Positions 42,987-52,187 of a stretch of 64,000 nucleotides of DNA are shown in pieces. A model generated the notes under the pieces. The model did not search any database and was not told the origin of the DNA. It saw only the letters and a program-made list of their open reading frames with translations. The position numbers and the translations under genes are program-made. How positions within the stretch are numbered: the first letter of the stretch is position 1; every line of letters starts with the position of its first letter. This DNA is from Oleiphilus messinensis (GTDB taxonomy: Bacteria; Pseudomonadota; Gammaproteobacteria; Pseudomonadales; Oleiphilaceae), in NCBI RefSeq assembly GCF_002162375.1, contig NZ_CP021425.1, positions 6,017,276-6,081,275 on the forward strand, in the 5' to 3' direction.

Positions 42987-43243
42987 AATAGATCCTTAGA
43001 TATATTTATAAATTCGACAATACTACCGAGCATGGCGTCGATGTGTAACGAGGCTGTAGAAAAAGCCAATCATGACCCAATATCCACACACCTCAAATTC
43101 AATTTCTATCCATTAACCATCGGCTATGAATTAGCCGCTGGCAAGTTAATTCTTTCGTTATTTCAATTTCGTGCGATCAATCGCTCTATCTCCGGGTTTG
43201 CACACCAACCTCAAGCCACTCAGACTCATTCTTATTCCCGCCG

Positions 43244-43738
43244 TCACGCTGCAATATCCCCATAATTCAATACTTTCTCGATATTATGAACCATACAATA
43301 CAACTGCCATTGACCTTGAACCTTCACTTTCCCTCTCAGGCTAAAGCGATTTAACTTTTTCGCAGTGCCAATATTGCCAAACACCGGTTCCACGACTGAC
43401 ATCCTGTGGCTATATATCTGCTTCCCTGCATCACTGTCGGCACGGTGCTTCATCCAATCGGTGTAATTCGGTTTGCGCTTATCCGGCAAGATAAAAGTGA
43501 CGACTCTTCCATGTCCTTTATTGCTCTTTGCTGATTCAGGGTTCTTCATGCATGTGTGGTTTAACGGGCAATCTCGACACTGGAGCAATCGCCCTTCGAA
43601 CTAGGTTTTGTGATTGCCGTTGGCATCCGTATATTCGCCGCGACAACTCAGCACTTCGCCTGCTGGACATTGGCATGTTTTCTTGACCAGATCAAAAGTG
43701 AAATCACTTGCGGGGATTACTTTTTTGGCAAGCCGGGT
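43244..43738 (-). pseudogene. IS1182-type transposase remnant, with internal stop
   Basis: The C-terminal ~165 codons of an IS1182-family (DDE) transposase: VVTFILPDKRKPNYTDW, VEPVFGNIGTAKKLNRFSLR and VQGQWQLYCMVHNIEKVL. A TAG at about codon 50 of the fragment (HKT-stop-FEGR) interrupts it, and the N-terminal part is missing where a repeat remnant (43742) begins. AGGCTGTAGAAAAAGCC at 43051-43067 resembles the end of such elements. The DNA between 43068 and 43243 is the element's noncoding tail. Confidence 0.8.
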
Positions 43739-43741
43739 ATC

Positions 43742-43768
43742 GGGGGCAGACACTCCCTAAACTCATCA
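43742..43768 (+). repeat. Partial MITE/REP-like remnant
   Basis: GGGGGCAGACACTCCCTAAA followed by CTCAT resembles the outer end of repeat copies 1-3 (GGGACAGACACTGCCCAAACTCCAT). Only the first ~27 bp are kept. The gap from here to 44019 shows a small CAGGGG/CCCCTG hairpin (43922-43939) and no gene. Confidence 0.45.
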
Positions 43769-44019
43769 TCCTGCGACCAATCCAGAGCTTCACCCGGATT
43801 CAACTTGATCACAACATAAGCACAAATATCAACGGTGAAGAGCGATGAAAGCAAGCAGATACGGTCTTCAATCCACTGCCTCCGGTGTTCAAAACTGTGA
43901 CCAGTTTGATGATCCGTGCCGCAGGGGAATGTGCCCCTGGCAAGCCGCTTTTATCTTGCTTATTGTGCTGCTCGCCCCTACTATGGCCCACACTTATGAG
44001 CCTACGGGATATCGACTCC

Positions 44020-45999
44020 ATGATGTTTTCAAAACAAAAAGGACTTATCGCCTTTGCGACGCTAATACTGGCAGCGTGTGGCGGTGATGACTCAAATAAT
44101 GCTGTGGACAATACGACACAGCCTCCTGCCGAGACCAATCCGGATCAACGCAGTCCTTCTGTGGCGCGAGACTGGAATGAAGCATTGCTCAAAGGTATTC
44201 GTAATGACAATGCCCGGCCTACGGTTCATGCGCGAAACCTGTTTCATGTCTCGGCTGCGATGTATGACGCCTGGGCAGTACTCTCGGCTGATAGTGATGC
44301 ATTTCTCCTGGGCAATGCCCGTGGCAATTTCAGTTGTCCGTTTGACGGTATACCCGCAGTGGAGGACACTCAGGCATTCCGGGAAGAAGCGATCAGCTTT
44401 GCGGCGTTTCGCCTGATTTTACACCGGTTCTACAACTCTCCGAATACCTTTGAAATCGAGGCAAATGCCCGTGGTGTTCTGAACCAGCTCGGCTATGATG
44501 CCGGTGAAACCAGTCTGGACTACAGCACCGGTTCTGCGGCTGCTCTGGGCAATTATATCGCCCAGTGTTACATCGACTATGGCCGACAGGATGGCTCCAA
44601 CGAAAAAGAACTGTACAAAAACCAATACTACACATCAGTGAATCCGTATCTGGAACCTGAAAAACCGGGTAACCCTGATATTGTTGATCTCAACCACTGG
44701 CAAGCCTTATCCCTTGTGACGTTCATCGATCAATCCGGTTTCCCGGTCAATTCCACACCGGAGTTCCTGAGTCCTGAATGGGGCCAGGTGGATAGTTTCG
44801 CCCTGCGGGACACGGATAAAACAACTTATATCCGGGATGGCTTTGAGTACAACGTCTATTTCGATCCAGGCACGCCACCACATTACGACGGTGACACCGC
44901 GCCGTATTACAAATGGAATTTCTCTCTGGTGGCAAACTGGTCTTCTCACCTTGATCCCACCCAAGGCCCGGAGATCGACATTTCTCCTGCTGGCATTGGA
45001 AACTTGAATATTGCCGACTTCCCGGCGGATTTCTCCACCTATGATACGTTCTACGACAAACTGGGTGGCGGCGAAAACAGCCCCGGACATCGAGTCAATC
45101 CGGTTACCGGACAACCCTATGCGCCGCAAATCGTACCGCTTGGTGACTACGCACGGGTTCTGGCTGAATTCTGGGCGGACGGGCCCGATTCGGAAACCCC
45201 ACCGGGACACTGGTTTGTTATTCTCAACCAGGTGAATGACCACCCCATGCTGGAACGGAAAATTCAGGGTACAGGTGCAGAAGTGGGCCCGCTTGAATGG
45301 GATGTAAAGGCCTATTTCACACTTGGCGGTGCCATGCATGACTCTGCCATTGCGGCATGGGGCGTGAAAGGCTGGTATGACTATATCAGGCCGGTTTCGG
45401 CCATTCGCGCCATGGCTGACCGGGGTCAATCCAGCAATCCTGACCTGCCGTCCTATCATGAGGATGGCATGCCACTGGAGCCCGGATTTGTTGAACTCGT
45501 TGTTGAAGGCGATGCACTAGCAGGCACAAACAATGAAAATGTCGGGAAGATAAAACTGTACTCCTGGCGCGGGCCTGACTACATTGCTGATCCGGATACC
45601 GATATGGCAGGCGTAGGCTGGATTTTGGCGGAAAACTGGTGGCCTTACCAACGGCCAACATTCGTAACTCCGCCGTTTGCAGGCTATGTTTCCGGACACT
45701 CCACCTTCTCTCGTGCTGCGGCAGAAGTACTCACAGCGTTCACCGGTACGCCCTATTTTCCGGGCGGGGTAGGTGAATTTGCCGCACCCAAAAACGAGTT
45801 TTTGGTATTTGAAGAAGGACCAAGTGTGGATGTAACCCTGCAATGGGCCACCTATCGAGACGCCTCGGATCAATGCAGTTTGTCCCGTATTTGGGGCGGC
45901 ATTCATCCCCCGGCGGATGATCTACCCGGTCGCTTTATTGGCGAGAAAATTGGCCAGAATGCATTTAGTGCAGCTATGACCTATTTTTCCGCACAGTGA
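44020..45999 (+). CDS. Vanadium haloperoxidase/PAP2-family lipoprotein
   Basis: A 659-aa predicted lipoprotein; the signal ends at lipobox LILAAC (Cys20). The frame is open from 43885 but ATG 44020 puts the lipobox near the start. The C-terminal part carries the PAP2/haloperoxidase motifs: SGHSTFSRAAAEVL (phosphate/vanadate-binding Ser-Gly-His) and RIWGGIHPPADDLPGR (second His and Arg); RDWNEALLKGIRNDNARPT and HVSAAMYDAWA are the family N-terminal blocks. Members oxidise halides with hydrogen peroxide, or act as phosphatases. It likely faces the periplasm or outside. Confidence 0.85.
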   Translation: MMFSKQKGLIAFATLILAACGGDDSNNAVDNTTQPPAETNPDQRSPSVARDWNEALLKGIRNDNARPTVHARNLFHVSAAMYDAWAVLSADSDAFLLGNARGNFSCPFDGIPAVEDTQAFREEAISFAAFRLILHRFYNSPNTFEIEANARGVLNQLGYDAGETSLDYSTGSAAALGNYIAQCYIDYGRQDGSNEKELYKNQYYTSVNPYLEPEKPGNPDIVDLNHWQALSLVTFIDQSGFPVNSTPEFLSPEWGQVDSFALRDTDKTTYIRDGFEYNVYFDPGTPPHYDGDTAPYYKWNFSLVANWSSHLDPTQGPEIDISPAGIGNLNIADFPADFSTYDTFYDKLGGGENSPGHRVNPVTGQPYAPQIVPLGDYARVLAEFWADGPDSETPPGHWFVILNQVNDHPMLERKIQGTGAEVGPLEWDVKAYFTLGGAMHDSAIAAWGVKGWYDYIRPVSAIRAMADRGQSSNPDLPSYHEDGMPLEPGFVELVVEGDALAGTNNENVGKIKLYSWRGPDYIADPDTDMAGVGWILAENWWPYQRPTFVTPPFAGYVSGHSTFSRAAAEVLTAFTGTPYFPGGVGEFAAPKNEFLVFEEGPSVDVTLQWATYRDASDQCSLSRIWGGIHPPADDLPGRFIGEKIGQNAFSAAMTYFSAQ

Positions 46000-46048
46000 T
46001 TAACCACCACTGAAAATCGTTATTCGCGGTTCCAGGATCGACGATCTA

Positions 46049-46073
46049 TGCCGGGGACACCCGTTCCCCGGCA
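46049..46073. terminator. Stem-loop between convergent genes
   Basis: TGCCGGGG (46049-46056) and CCCCGGCA (46066-46073) form an 8-bp GC-rich stem over a 9-nt loop, between the haloperoxidase gene and the convergent 392-aa gene. No T-tract. Confidence 0.55.
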
Positions 46074-46080
46074 GAAAGCG

Positions 46081-47259
46081 CTAAACCCGGGTCAATTGCG
46101 GATTCAAGTGAGATGGCAGCACACCGGAGTTGTACATCCAGTGAATTTGCCCCAGGGTTACGATATCGTAGTATTTTTCATTCCAGCTTCGAAATTCCTG
46201 TGACCCCAGGAAAGACACCGGCAATGATTTCAGGTAACCACCCGGAACATATTCAACGCCGACCTTTTGCGCTACGGCCATCGTTTCATGGTAACTGTGC
46301 ATTCCACCACCAACAAGATAGCCAACAATCGCCATCACATACTGTTTAAGCTGTTCACTGGAGGACAACTTGCCAAACGCCAGTGCCGCCTGTAACAGCG
46401 TCCCCGTGGTCCCGGAGATACCCGCGCCAAACAGCAGATTTCGAGTATCCAGATCATCATAATAGTCATTGGCCTGTGGGTCACTGGTGCGCTTTACATC
46501 CCGCATAAACGCGTCAACGCCACGGACGCGGGCCTGAGCCACATCGGAAACCACGCCACTCTGACTCACAATGCCACCGGTTGTGGTCTCCTGAGCAGGG
46601 TCAGGCTGATTTACTCGACCCCGTCGCTTCTTGTCATCGAACCAGTCCTGTCGAACCATGGGTCCCCAGTGATTGTAAGTCTCCAGAGCCGGCCCACCCA
46701 ATACCGGGAGTATTTTTCGTCCCACCGCATCATGAATCGCCATGAGTTGATCAAGACGACCCTTGGCCAGGGTGTCGATGATACCGGTCCAGACTTGCTG
46801 GTGAGTCATCCCTTTTTTATCTGCTTTGGATATCCGGCCAAATCCCGACCCGCCATTGGTGTAAAAATAATGGCCGATATTGTCATATACACATTTCATG
46901 GTTCCGGCCTGATCCCGCCAGAATTTTCCCAGCAGATAGGCTTTCACACCGCCGGATACTTTAGTCACGGCATCCATGGTATAGGTTCTGTTATTCAGTG
47001 CAATGGTGCCAAATACGGACTGGCATTCCCTGCGCCGCTCTTTACTGGTCATTGAATTGTAGGGCTTCAACTGGTTCCCGCCGCTACCACCGCGCCAACC
47101 CTGATGCTCACCGACTTTCGCATAAACAACCTGCTGCGACAACGTTAGCCCCCAGGGTACGTAGCTTTCGGTATTGGTTCGGGGCAATAAACCACCTTGC
47201 GGATTGTATTCCTTGTAACCTTTCGAACTGTCAAAGTCTCTGATCAAAAATGTTGCCAT
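46081..47259 (-). CDS. Hypothetical protein (392 aa)
   Basis: No family recognised. No signal peptide or clear membrane helix; the sequence is Gly-, Tyr- and Lys-rich with many loops (GGSGGNQLKPYNSM, then SGGVKAYLLGKFW). A hydrophobic Gly-rich stretch (LLFGAGISGTTGTLLQAALA) and a His-rich piece (GGMHSYHETMAVA) lie in the C-terminal third. ATG 47259 follows GGA 5 nt upstream; a GTG three codons before is possible. The 308-bp gap before it (47260-47567) holds one doubtful 94-codon frame and no clear site. Confidence 0.6.
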   Translation of the reverse strand: MATFLIRDFDSSKGYKEYNPQGGLLPRTNTESYVPWGLTLSQQVVYAKVGEHQGWRGGSGGNQLKPYNSMTSKERRRECQSVFGTIALNNRTYTMDAVTKVSGGVKAYLLGKFWRDQAGTMKCVYDNIGHYFYTNGGSGFGRISKADKKGMTHQQVWTGIIDTLAKGRLDQLMAIHDAVGRKILPVLGGPALETYNHWGPMVRQDWFDDKKRRGRVNQPDPAQETTTGGIVSQSGVVSDVAQARVRGVDAFMRDVKRTSDPQANDYYDDLDTRNLLFGAGISGTTGTLLQAALAFGKLSSSEQLKQYVMAIVGYLVGGGMHSYHETMAVAQKVGVEYVPGGYLKSLPVSFLGSQEFRSWNEKYYDIVTLGQIHWMYNSGVLPSHLNPQLTRV

Positions 47260-47567
47260 TTCATCCACACCTTTTGCACCATTGGCGCTATTCGCTCGTT
47301 AGCATCGTGCCTGTCCACGTCCACCTGTCCGTTTTCACGACGGGCCTTCACTATCTTATTCGTGTTTCCTGCTCCCTGTACAGATAAGAGCGCTTTTATC
47401 GCCAACCTATCCTCACATCGTATACAAGAAATAACAATACTCCAAAACAGATCCAATTTGTCACCTGGAATTGAACTGTTTTCCGGGTGCACCGGGTGAC
47501 GGCACGACAGCAACAATGGAATAACCATAAATTGCCCAGGCCTGAAATGACATCGAACCGATTCGAT

Positions 47568-48623
47568 TCACTCATCATTTTGCACGCATTCACCGTGACT
47601 GGGCGAATACTTGCAGCGTACCTTTTTCATAAGTTTGAGGGCCCGGGGCTCGTAATAGCCCTCCTTTTTCAAGTCAATACGGGACTGGCGCATGTATTCG
47701 TCATAATATCGCGGCAAATTACCAGCCAAAGAAATCCAGTACTGGCTTGGAATTTCACGCTCGGCCTGCTGGACAAGATCAAGTAGAGCATCCAGTTTGG
47801 TCAGCGAATACTCCCGCATTTTCTGCCCAAAACCTTCAGGAAAACGATCATGGCGTATGATGATCTGCAAGGACGTGTTCAGAAAAGGATAATTGATGAT
47901 GCCTCCGCCAGATTCCAATCCCTTATACAGTTCCAAGGTTTTGTAGGCCACGGCCGGGGCGAAAACGATATCCACACTGCCATTGTTGAAGAGCCCAGCA
48001 AAGTTGGTGATGCTGGTATTCACAACAGAGCCCCCCACCCGACGCACCAGCTGCGTCGCGACGGGGTCACTATTCAACACGGCCATTTTCCGCCCCTGAA
48101 AGGCATCCGCAGAGTTGATGGTTCTGTCTCGCACAAAGGCGAAGACCGTACCAAGTGGTAAAATTCCAACGACCTCATAATGCCCTTCACGCATGAGTTG
48201 TGCAGCCTTTGGCGTCGTGAGCGTCTTCAAAATCGTACGTAATTCCTGCTCACCGGGTATCGCGCCCACGGCATTAAAGGTGCTGGTAAATTTATTGAAT
48301 TCACGGGTGCTTACATCGGTAACAATGACACCATCACAGCGGCCCGCTTTAAAATCAAGAGCCGCCACTTTTTCATCCGTATAGGCTTCAATTTCAAGTT
48401 CAATGCCCCACTCAACCGCCCGGGTTACCGCTTCTTTAACCGTGGTCACCACGGGGCCGTCTCGTCCGACGGGATCCCAGACGCAAAAGCTCCGGTGGAT
48501 CAGTTCAGAACCAAGCGACATCGCCGGCTCGGATTGAGCGGGCATGACAAACAGGATTAAACACACGCTGGCAAGGTTAGCCACCATGCGTTTCACCACA
48601 GATCCATTTAAGTAATTATCCAT
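47568..48623 (-). CDS. Periplasmic solute-binding protein (DctP-like fold)
   Basis: A 351-aa exported protein. A signal peptide runs to about residue 32 (LASVCLILFVMPAQSEP). The body has an extracytoplasmic-receptor fold, FCVWDPVGRDGPVVTTVKEA, DFKAGRCDGVIVTDV and FQGRKMAVLNSDPVATQLV, with the TRAP/DctP-like arrangement, but no permease genes are adjacent. The ligand is unknown. ATG 48623 has AAGGA 12 nt upstream; ATG 48587 is a possible shorter start. Confidence 0.65.
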   Translation of the reverse strand: MDNYLNGSVVKRMVANLASVCLILFVMPAQSEPAMSLGSELIHRSFCVWDPVGRDGPVVTTVKEAVTRAVEWGIELEIEAYTDEKVAALDFKAGRCDGVIVTDVSTREFNKFTSTFNAVGAIPGEQELRTILKTLTTPKAAQLMREGHYEVVGILPLGTVFAFVRDRTINSADAFQGRKMAVLNSDPVATQLVRRVGGSVVNTSITNFAGLFNNGSVDIVFAPAVAYKTLELYKGLESGGGIINYPFLNTSLQIIIRHDRFPEGFGQKMREYSLTKLDALLDLVQQAEREIPSQYWISLAGNLPRYYDEYMRQSRIDLKKEGYYEPRALKLMKKVRCKYSPSHGECVQNDE

Positions 48624-48979
48624 GAGCGGTCATATCCTTTGCGCAGTTTATTTTCCGAGATCGGGCATGGGGAATATCGAACCTGCATAATGCAAAGTTC
48701 GATATGGTGTATATGAATTGTGTCAGACTATCGAATTAATATCTGAGCAATAACGCTAAAACAGCACTAACTCTTACCGTTATCTTCAAACGTTACTGTA
48801 TCAAACAATATGGTTAAAATGCGTGACAGAAAGTCTCGTATTGATATCGAAGTCATTCTAGGGGGTGTTGAACCGAGCTTAGACTCTGGGATAGTGGAAT
48901 TTATATCAATGGTTTGGAATTGGGAAAAATCTGCAGGCTGGAAAGCAGCTAGAAGCCCCTTCCCAACCAGATTAATAAC
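48624..48979. other. Gap without recognised gene
   Basis: 356 bp, AT-rich toward 48.8 kb. A 69-codon frame (48810-49019) has no SD sequence and runs into the convergent gene, so it is not accepted. The composition change here marks the start of another accessory patch. Confidence 0.3.
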
Positions 48980-49366
48980 TTACTGCTCGAGAATCTGTCT
49001 ATATCGGCTGAATGTTTGATAAAAGCTCATTCCAATACCAACAAATCCAGACATTGCAGCATAAGATACTTGCTCACAATCCATATCCTTCCATACCGAA
49101 TAAAATGTGGTCGTGAAAATAACCATTAACACCAACATTACACCTCTGTATGGCCAAGATTGGAACTCTTCTACTTCATAATTTGAATGCATATGCCCCA
49201 ACTTCACCGCAACTAAGGTCATTGCAAACAATAGTGCAAACATAGGCCAGAATAAGAATGCTTGCGTATCACACCCTACAGAAAACCATAGGCCGATGGG
49301 AACAACTACTAAAGCTAAAGATGCTAACAAGCGGTTTACATGAAGCTTTTCAATTAACTTATCCAT
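48980..49366 (-). CDS. Hypothetical membrane protein (128 aa)
   Basis: Four predicted membrane helices (ASLALVVVPIGLWFSVG, FLFWPMFALLFAMTLVAVK, YRGVMLVLMVIFTTTFYSV and a C-terminal one). No family recognised. It starts 4 bp after the stop codon of the 198-aa gene and has no SD sequence of its own, so translational coupling is likely. Both are AT-rich compared to the flanking genes. Confidence 0.55.
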   Translation of the reverse strand: MDKLIEKLHVNRLLASLALVVVPIGLWFSVGCDTQAFLFWPMFALLFAMTLVAVKLGHMHSNYEVEEFQSWPYRGVMLVLMVIFTTTFYSVWKDMDCEQVSYAAMSGFVGIGMSFYQTFSRYRQILEQ

Positions 49367-49370
49367 AATA

Positions 49371-49967
49371 TTAATTGTAGAAATCAGAAGTTATGAGCTG
49401 TTTACGCCTTTCCAGTTCAGCATTGAGAGAGGCTTGACGCTCTGAACATGCTAACGCTATCGCAGTACCCAACGCATAGAATATAACAAATCGCTTCGCA
49501 GCATGCCCGATTGCCGTTTTTCGGGTCCCCGCACTCGTGGCAATACGGATTTTTTCAATCATATCCTTACCTGCTAGAGCTGTCGCTCCAAACCCGAATG
49601 TACTAAGCCAGTCGTTTATTTTTTGGTTGAACTCTTGAGACTCCATTAACTCTGCCGCACTTTGGGACCACAGCACCCAGTCTTTACTCACTAACATATC
49701 CGTTGCTTTTCTCTGAACTACGGCAAATAACTGCCTATTTGATAGCTTATGAGTTAATGTTAAAACCTCGATACGCTCTTTTTCCTTCAAAAATCGATAG
49801 TAAAATAGTCCTGCTAGAATCGGAGCCAAGTCTTCATGGCTTTCATTTTTTATCAAATGGCTATCAATTCCCATTATTTTTCCAAGCATGCTGACCGCTT
49901 TTTGTGGGTCATTAGATAATTCAGGATATGGAATATCACTGAGCTTGGGCATTTTCAAATTTGACAT
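49371..49967 (-). CDS. Hypothetical protein (198 aa), first gene of a pair
   Basis: No family recognised. The first ~60 residues are polar (LSDIPYPELSNDPQKAVSM); the middle is helical and charged; a hydrophobic stretch (FVIFYALGTAIALACS) near residues ~160-178 may cross or touch the membrane. GAGGGA lies 5 nt before ATG 49967. Pair with the membrane-protein gene directly downstream. The AT-rich composition suggests horizontal origin. Confidence 0.55.
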   Translation of the reverse strand: MSNLKMPKLSDIPYPELSNDPQKAVSMLGKIMGIDSHLIKNESHEDLAPILAGLFYYRFLKEKERIEVLTLTHKLSNRQLFAVVQRKATDMLVSKDWVLWSQSAAELMESQEFNQKINDWLSTFGFGATALAGKDMIEKIRIATSAGTRKTAIGHAAKRFVIFYALGTAIALACSERQASLNAELERRKQLITSDFYN

Positions 49968-50215
49968 AAGTTCCCTCTATTCAAAGAAGCCACACCATGG
50001 CTTTGATAACGGTGAAAATTAAGAAGTGCAGGCTAAACCAGAAAGGATTTATAGCAAAAGCATGTTCCGGTAGATCGAAGAGACAACAGGTAATTCCTTT
50101 TCCAGTGCCGGGACATCCTAAATTACTGAATCAGATCGGTCAATATTTGGAGATGCGGATTAATTTCGGTTTGAATGCAACATAGAATTGAAATAACATT
50201 TAGGTTTTCCATCTT

Positions 50216-50458
50216 CTAGCTGAGATCACTTGGTAGTGCTTCCGGATGTTTCATACACCGCTTGCAAGCTCGATATCCGGCGGCTACGGCTTCGCTCTCC
50301 GAACGAAAAAATACCCGATTTTCCCGCTTCATCCGCCGCCCCGAAGTACATGACAGGGTGCCGTAGATCTTTAATTTCCGGTTCCCCGCAAAACGAATTT
50401 TTTGTGTCCGGAGCAAACGCCATAAGCGCTGGTCAGAAATTTCACTGTGTCTGATCAC
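50216..50458 (-). CDS. Ada-like metal-binding domain protein, stand-alone
   Basis: An 80-aa protein with the Ada zinc-domain pattern: IYGTLSCTSGRRMKRENRVF, then SEAVAAGYRACKRCM. In Ada the site has four cysteines; here the first is Gly (IYG), and one Cys (LSC) plus CKRC remain. Stand-alone proteins with the same IYGTLxC/CxxC layout form a known family of uncertain role. GTG 50458, with GAGG about 8 nt upstream, gives the domain without the unrelated 27-codon extension. Either metal binding or phosphotriester repair could be its job. Confidence 0.7.
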   Translation of the reverse strand: MIRHSEISDQRLWRLLRTQKIRFAGNRKLKIYGTLSCTSGRRMKRENRVFFRSESEAVAAGYRACKRCMKHPEALPSDLS

Positions 50459-50782
50459 GCTGGGTGCCTCATCACGCTCAAGACCGGGCATCATGGAACA
50501 AAATACCCAGCGCGTATCGACTACCACTACGCACTTCACTCACGCCATGCTTCATCGGTAGTCCTGCTCCGGGTTCACTCAGTAATACAGCGGCTTGAAT
50601 CGGGAAGAAAACATCACCATAAAGATCCTGACGCAAGGTATTAAATCCACCTTGTTCGCAATGCAAAATCAGTGGCAATACATTCTCCTTTTCTTTGGTA
50701 TCAGAAACCCACCTTATGCTCGAACCGAAGGCTTTTCGACCCGTTTCTTGTGCTCAGACTGTGTGCTTTTAGTGTGTGCCTT
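50459..50782. other. Gap without recognised gene
   Basis: 324 bp between the Ada-like gene and the stop of the AraC gene, both minus strand. A 63-codon + strand frame at 50595 is not supported by an SD sequence or family match. No operator or hairpin of note was seen. Confidence 0.3.
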
Positions 50783-51796
50783 TTAAGCTAAAGACTCAAT
50801 TCGTTTTTTATAAGTACGTGGTGACTCACCTGTCCATTTTTTAAAGGCTTTGCTGAATGCCGAAGAATCGTAATAGCCCAAGCGCAATGCAATATCGGTG
50901 ATCGGGCGGGTGCTGGTACGCAGCATTTCACAGGCCAGATCTTTACGGTAGAGCTCGATTTCGTTGAGGTAGTTTGTGCCCATCATTTGCAACTTCCGGT
51001 GCAAGGTGCGGCTACTCATACTAAGCAGGGTGGCGGCTTCCGAAAGGTCAGGCAACTGGCGTTGTTGCTGGAAGATTTTACGTAAATCATTAATCAGGGT
51101 GTCCGCCTGAACCGGCCCCCTGCTGGCAGCAAAGGTTTTTTCCACCAGACTGGCACTCTGAACATCGGCGAGTTTAAGCGAACGGGCAGCGGTTTTAATG
51201 GAAACAGCAAAAACGGTGTCGGGTTGATCAAAGCGAACAGGACATTGGAAAAATTGTCTGTACCGTGCTGCATATTCCGGGGCAGGATAGCCGAAGCCAA
51301 GGTAGAGTGGCTCCACTTCCTGGCCCAGCAAAAACTTGAGAATGTTGTAAAAATTAGTTAGCACGGCTTCAGCATAAAAACGCCCTAACGGTGCCAAAGA
51401 GGTGGTTTCAATAATGCGCAATAACACAGCCTCATCGGATTCCACCAGCTCCATAACATAGGCCGGAAATAATTTTTCACACAGCCGCGTCGCGGCAACC
51501 AGACAATCTTTGTAAGTCTGTTGTGACATCGCAGCGAATGAGGCTAGACCGTGACACATGAGGCTCCATCGCATACCCACTGATAAGCCGAAATCGTGAG
51601 CCCCCATTTCACGATACACACGTTCAATCAAATAATTTGTTTCGTTTATTGACATCCATTGGGGATCGCTTCGGTACTTGACCAGAAAATCATCGAATCC
51701 TGCCCTTGTCTTCGGTAATTTCTCCGTCAATTGCTCGATGACGTCAAGGCACTCCAGAATATATGCCGGCTGGATAATAGGTGTATTCCGATCCAT
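50783..51796 (-). CDS. AraC-family regulator (OruR/arabinose-binding type)
   Basis: A 337-aa regulator. The N-terminal ~220 residues are the Arabinose_bd-type domain (NETNYLIERVYREMGAHDFG), the C-terminal ~100 the double HTH: LSEAATLLSMSSRTLHRKLQ and ITDIALRLGYYDSSAFSKAF. ATG 51796 gives the usual length; the frame runs to a TTG at 51865. It is divergent from the secretory lipase gene, so lipase control (by fatty acids or alcohols) is the likely role, as for AraC/OruR-type regulators near lipid genes. This is inferred from position. Confidence 0.82.
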   Translation of the reverse strand: MDRNTPIIQPAYILECLDVIEQLTEKLPKTRAGFDDFLVKYRSDPQWMSINETNYLIERVYREMGAHDFGLSVGMRWSLMCHGLASFAAMSQQTYKDCLVAATRLCEKLFPAYVMELVESDEAVLLRIIETTSLAPLGRFYAEAVLTNFYNILKFLLGQEVEPLYLGFGYPAPEYAARYRQFFQCPVRFDQPDTVFAVSIKTAARSLKLADVQSASLVEKTFAASRGPVQADTLINDLRKIFQQQRQLPDLSEAATLLSMSSRTLHRKLQMMGTNYLNEIELYRKDLACEMLRTSTRPITDIALRLGYYDSSAFSKAFKKWTGESPRTYKKRIESLA

Positions 51797-52187
51797 AGTG
51801 CTCGCTTTATTATTGTTTGAGATTAATTTTTGCGCATTACCCTGCACTTCTAAATTACGGTTCAAGCGTCCTGTGAGAAATAGCCCAAATGACGGATAAG
51901 CTCGGCGCTAGAGTCAAAACGACACGTCAAGCAACGAAATAAAAAACGGGTCACAACATAAGTGTGAACTCAAACATTCCAGACTAGCCATCAGCCGCTT
52001 CAAATTGGCAAACGGATACAAGTTTTCATTTGCCACTCCCGTCAGAATTTCTCCTAAGGGCCTGACGCGACAAAAAACAACGCTAGCAGAGACCAAACAT
52101 AAAAAACGTCGACAGGCCCTGGCTTACACCGTTAAGCAATTTAAGCACTTTAAAAATAAACACGCTTAATAAAGGAGCAACAGATAC
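51797..52187. promoter_or_regulatory. Divergent AraC/lipase intergenic region
   Basis: 391 bp between the AraC gene and the lipase gene, AT-rich near the lipase start (AAAGGAG about 10 nt before the ATG). Both promoters and the AraC binding site must lie here. No strong repeat was found; AraC sites are often imperfect direct repeats. Confidence 0.35.

Noticed and set aside
43032-43265. 77-codon + strand frame
   Set aside because: It covers the noncoding tail of the broken IS1182 element.
43845-44087. 80-codon + strand frame before the haloperoxidase
   Set aside because: Out of frame with the haloperoxidase, no SD sequence, overlaps its lipobox region.
47244-47528. 94-codon minus-strand frame before the 392-aa gene
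   Set aside because: It overlaps the chosen start of that gene, has a Cys/His-rich random-looking sequence and no family match.
48810-49019. 69-codon + strand frame
   Set aside because: No SD sequence and convergent overlap with the four-helix membrane protein gene.
49997-50185. 62-codon + strand frame (RSKRQQVIPFPVPGHPK), HicA-like at a glance
   Set aside because: The similarity to HicA is only a short PxPGH piece; a HicB partner is not found. It could be a decayed gene, but support is too weak.
50595-50786. 63-codon + strand frame
   Set aside because: No SD sequence, antisense to nothing real, and its end overlaps the AraC stop.
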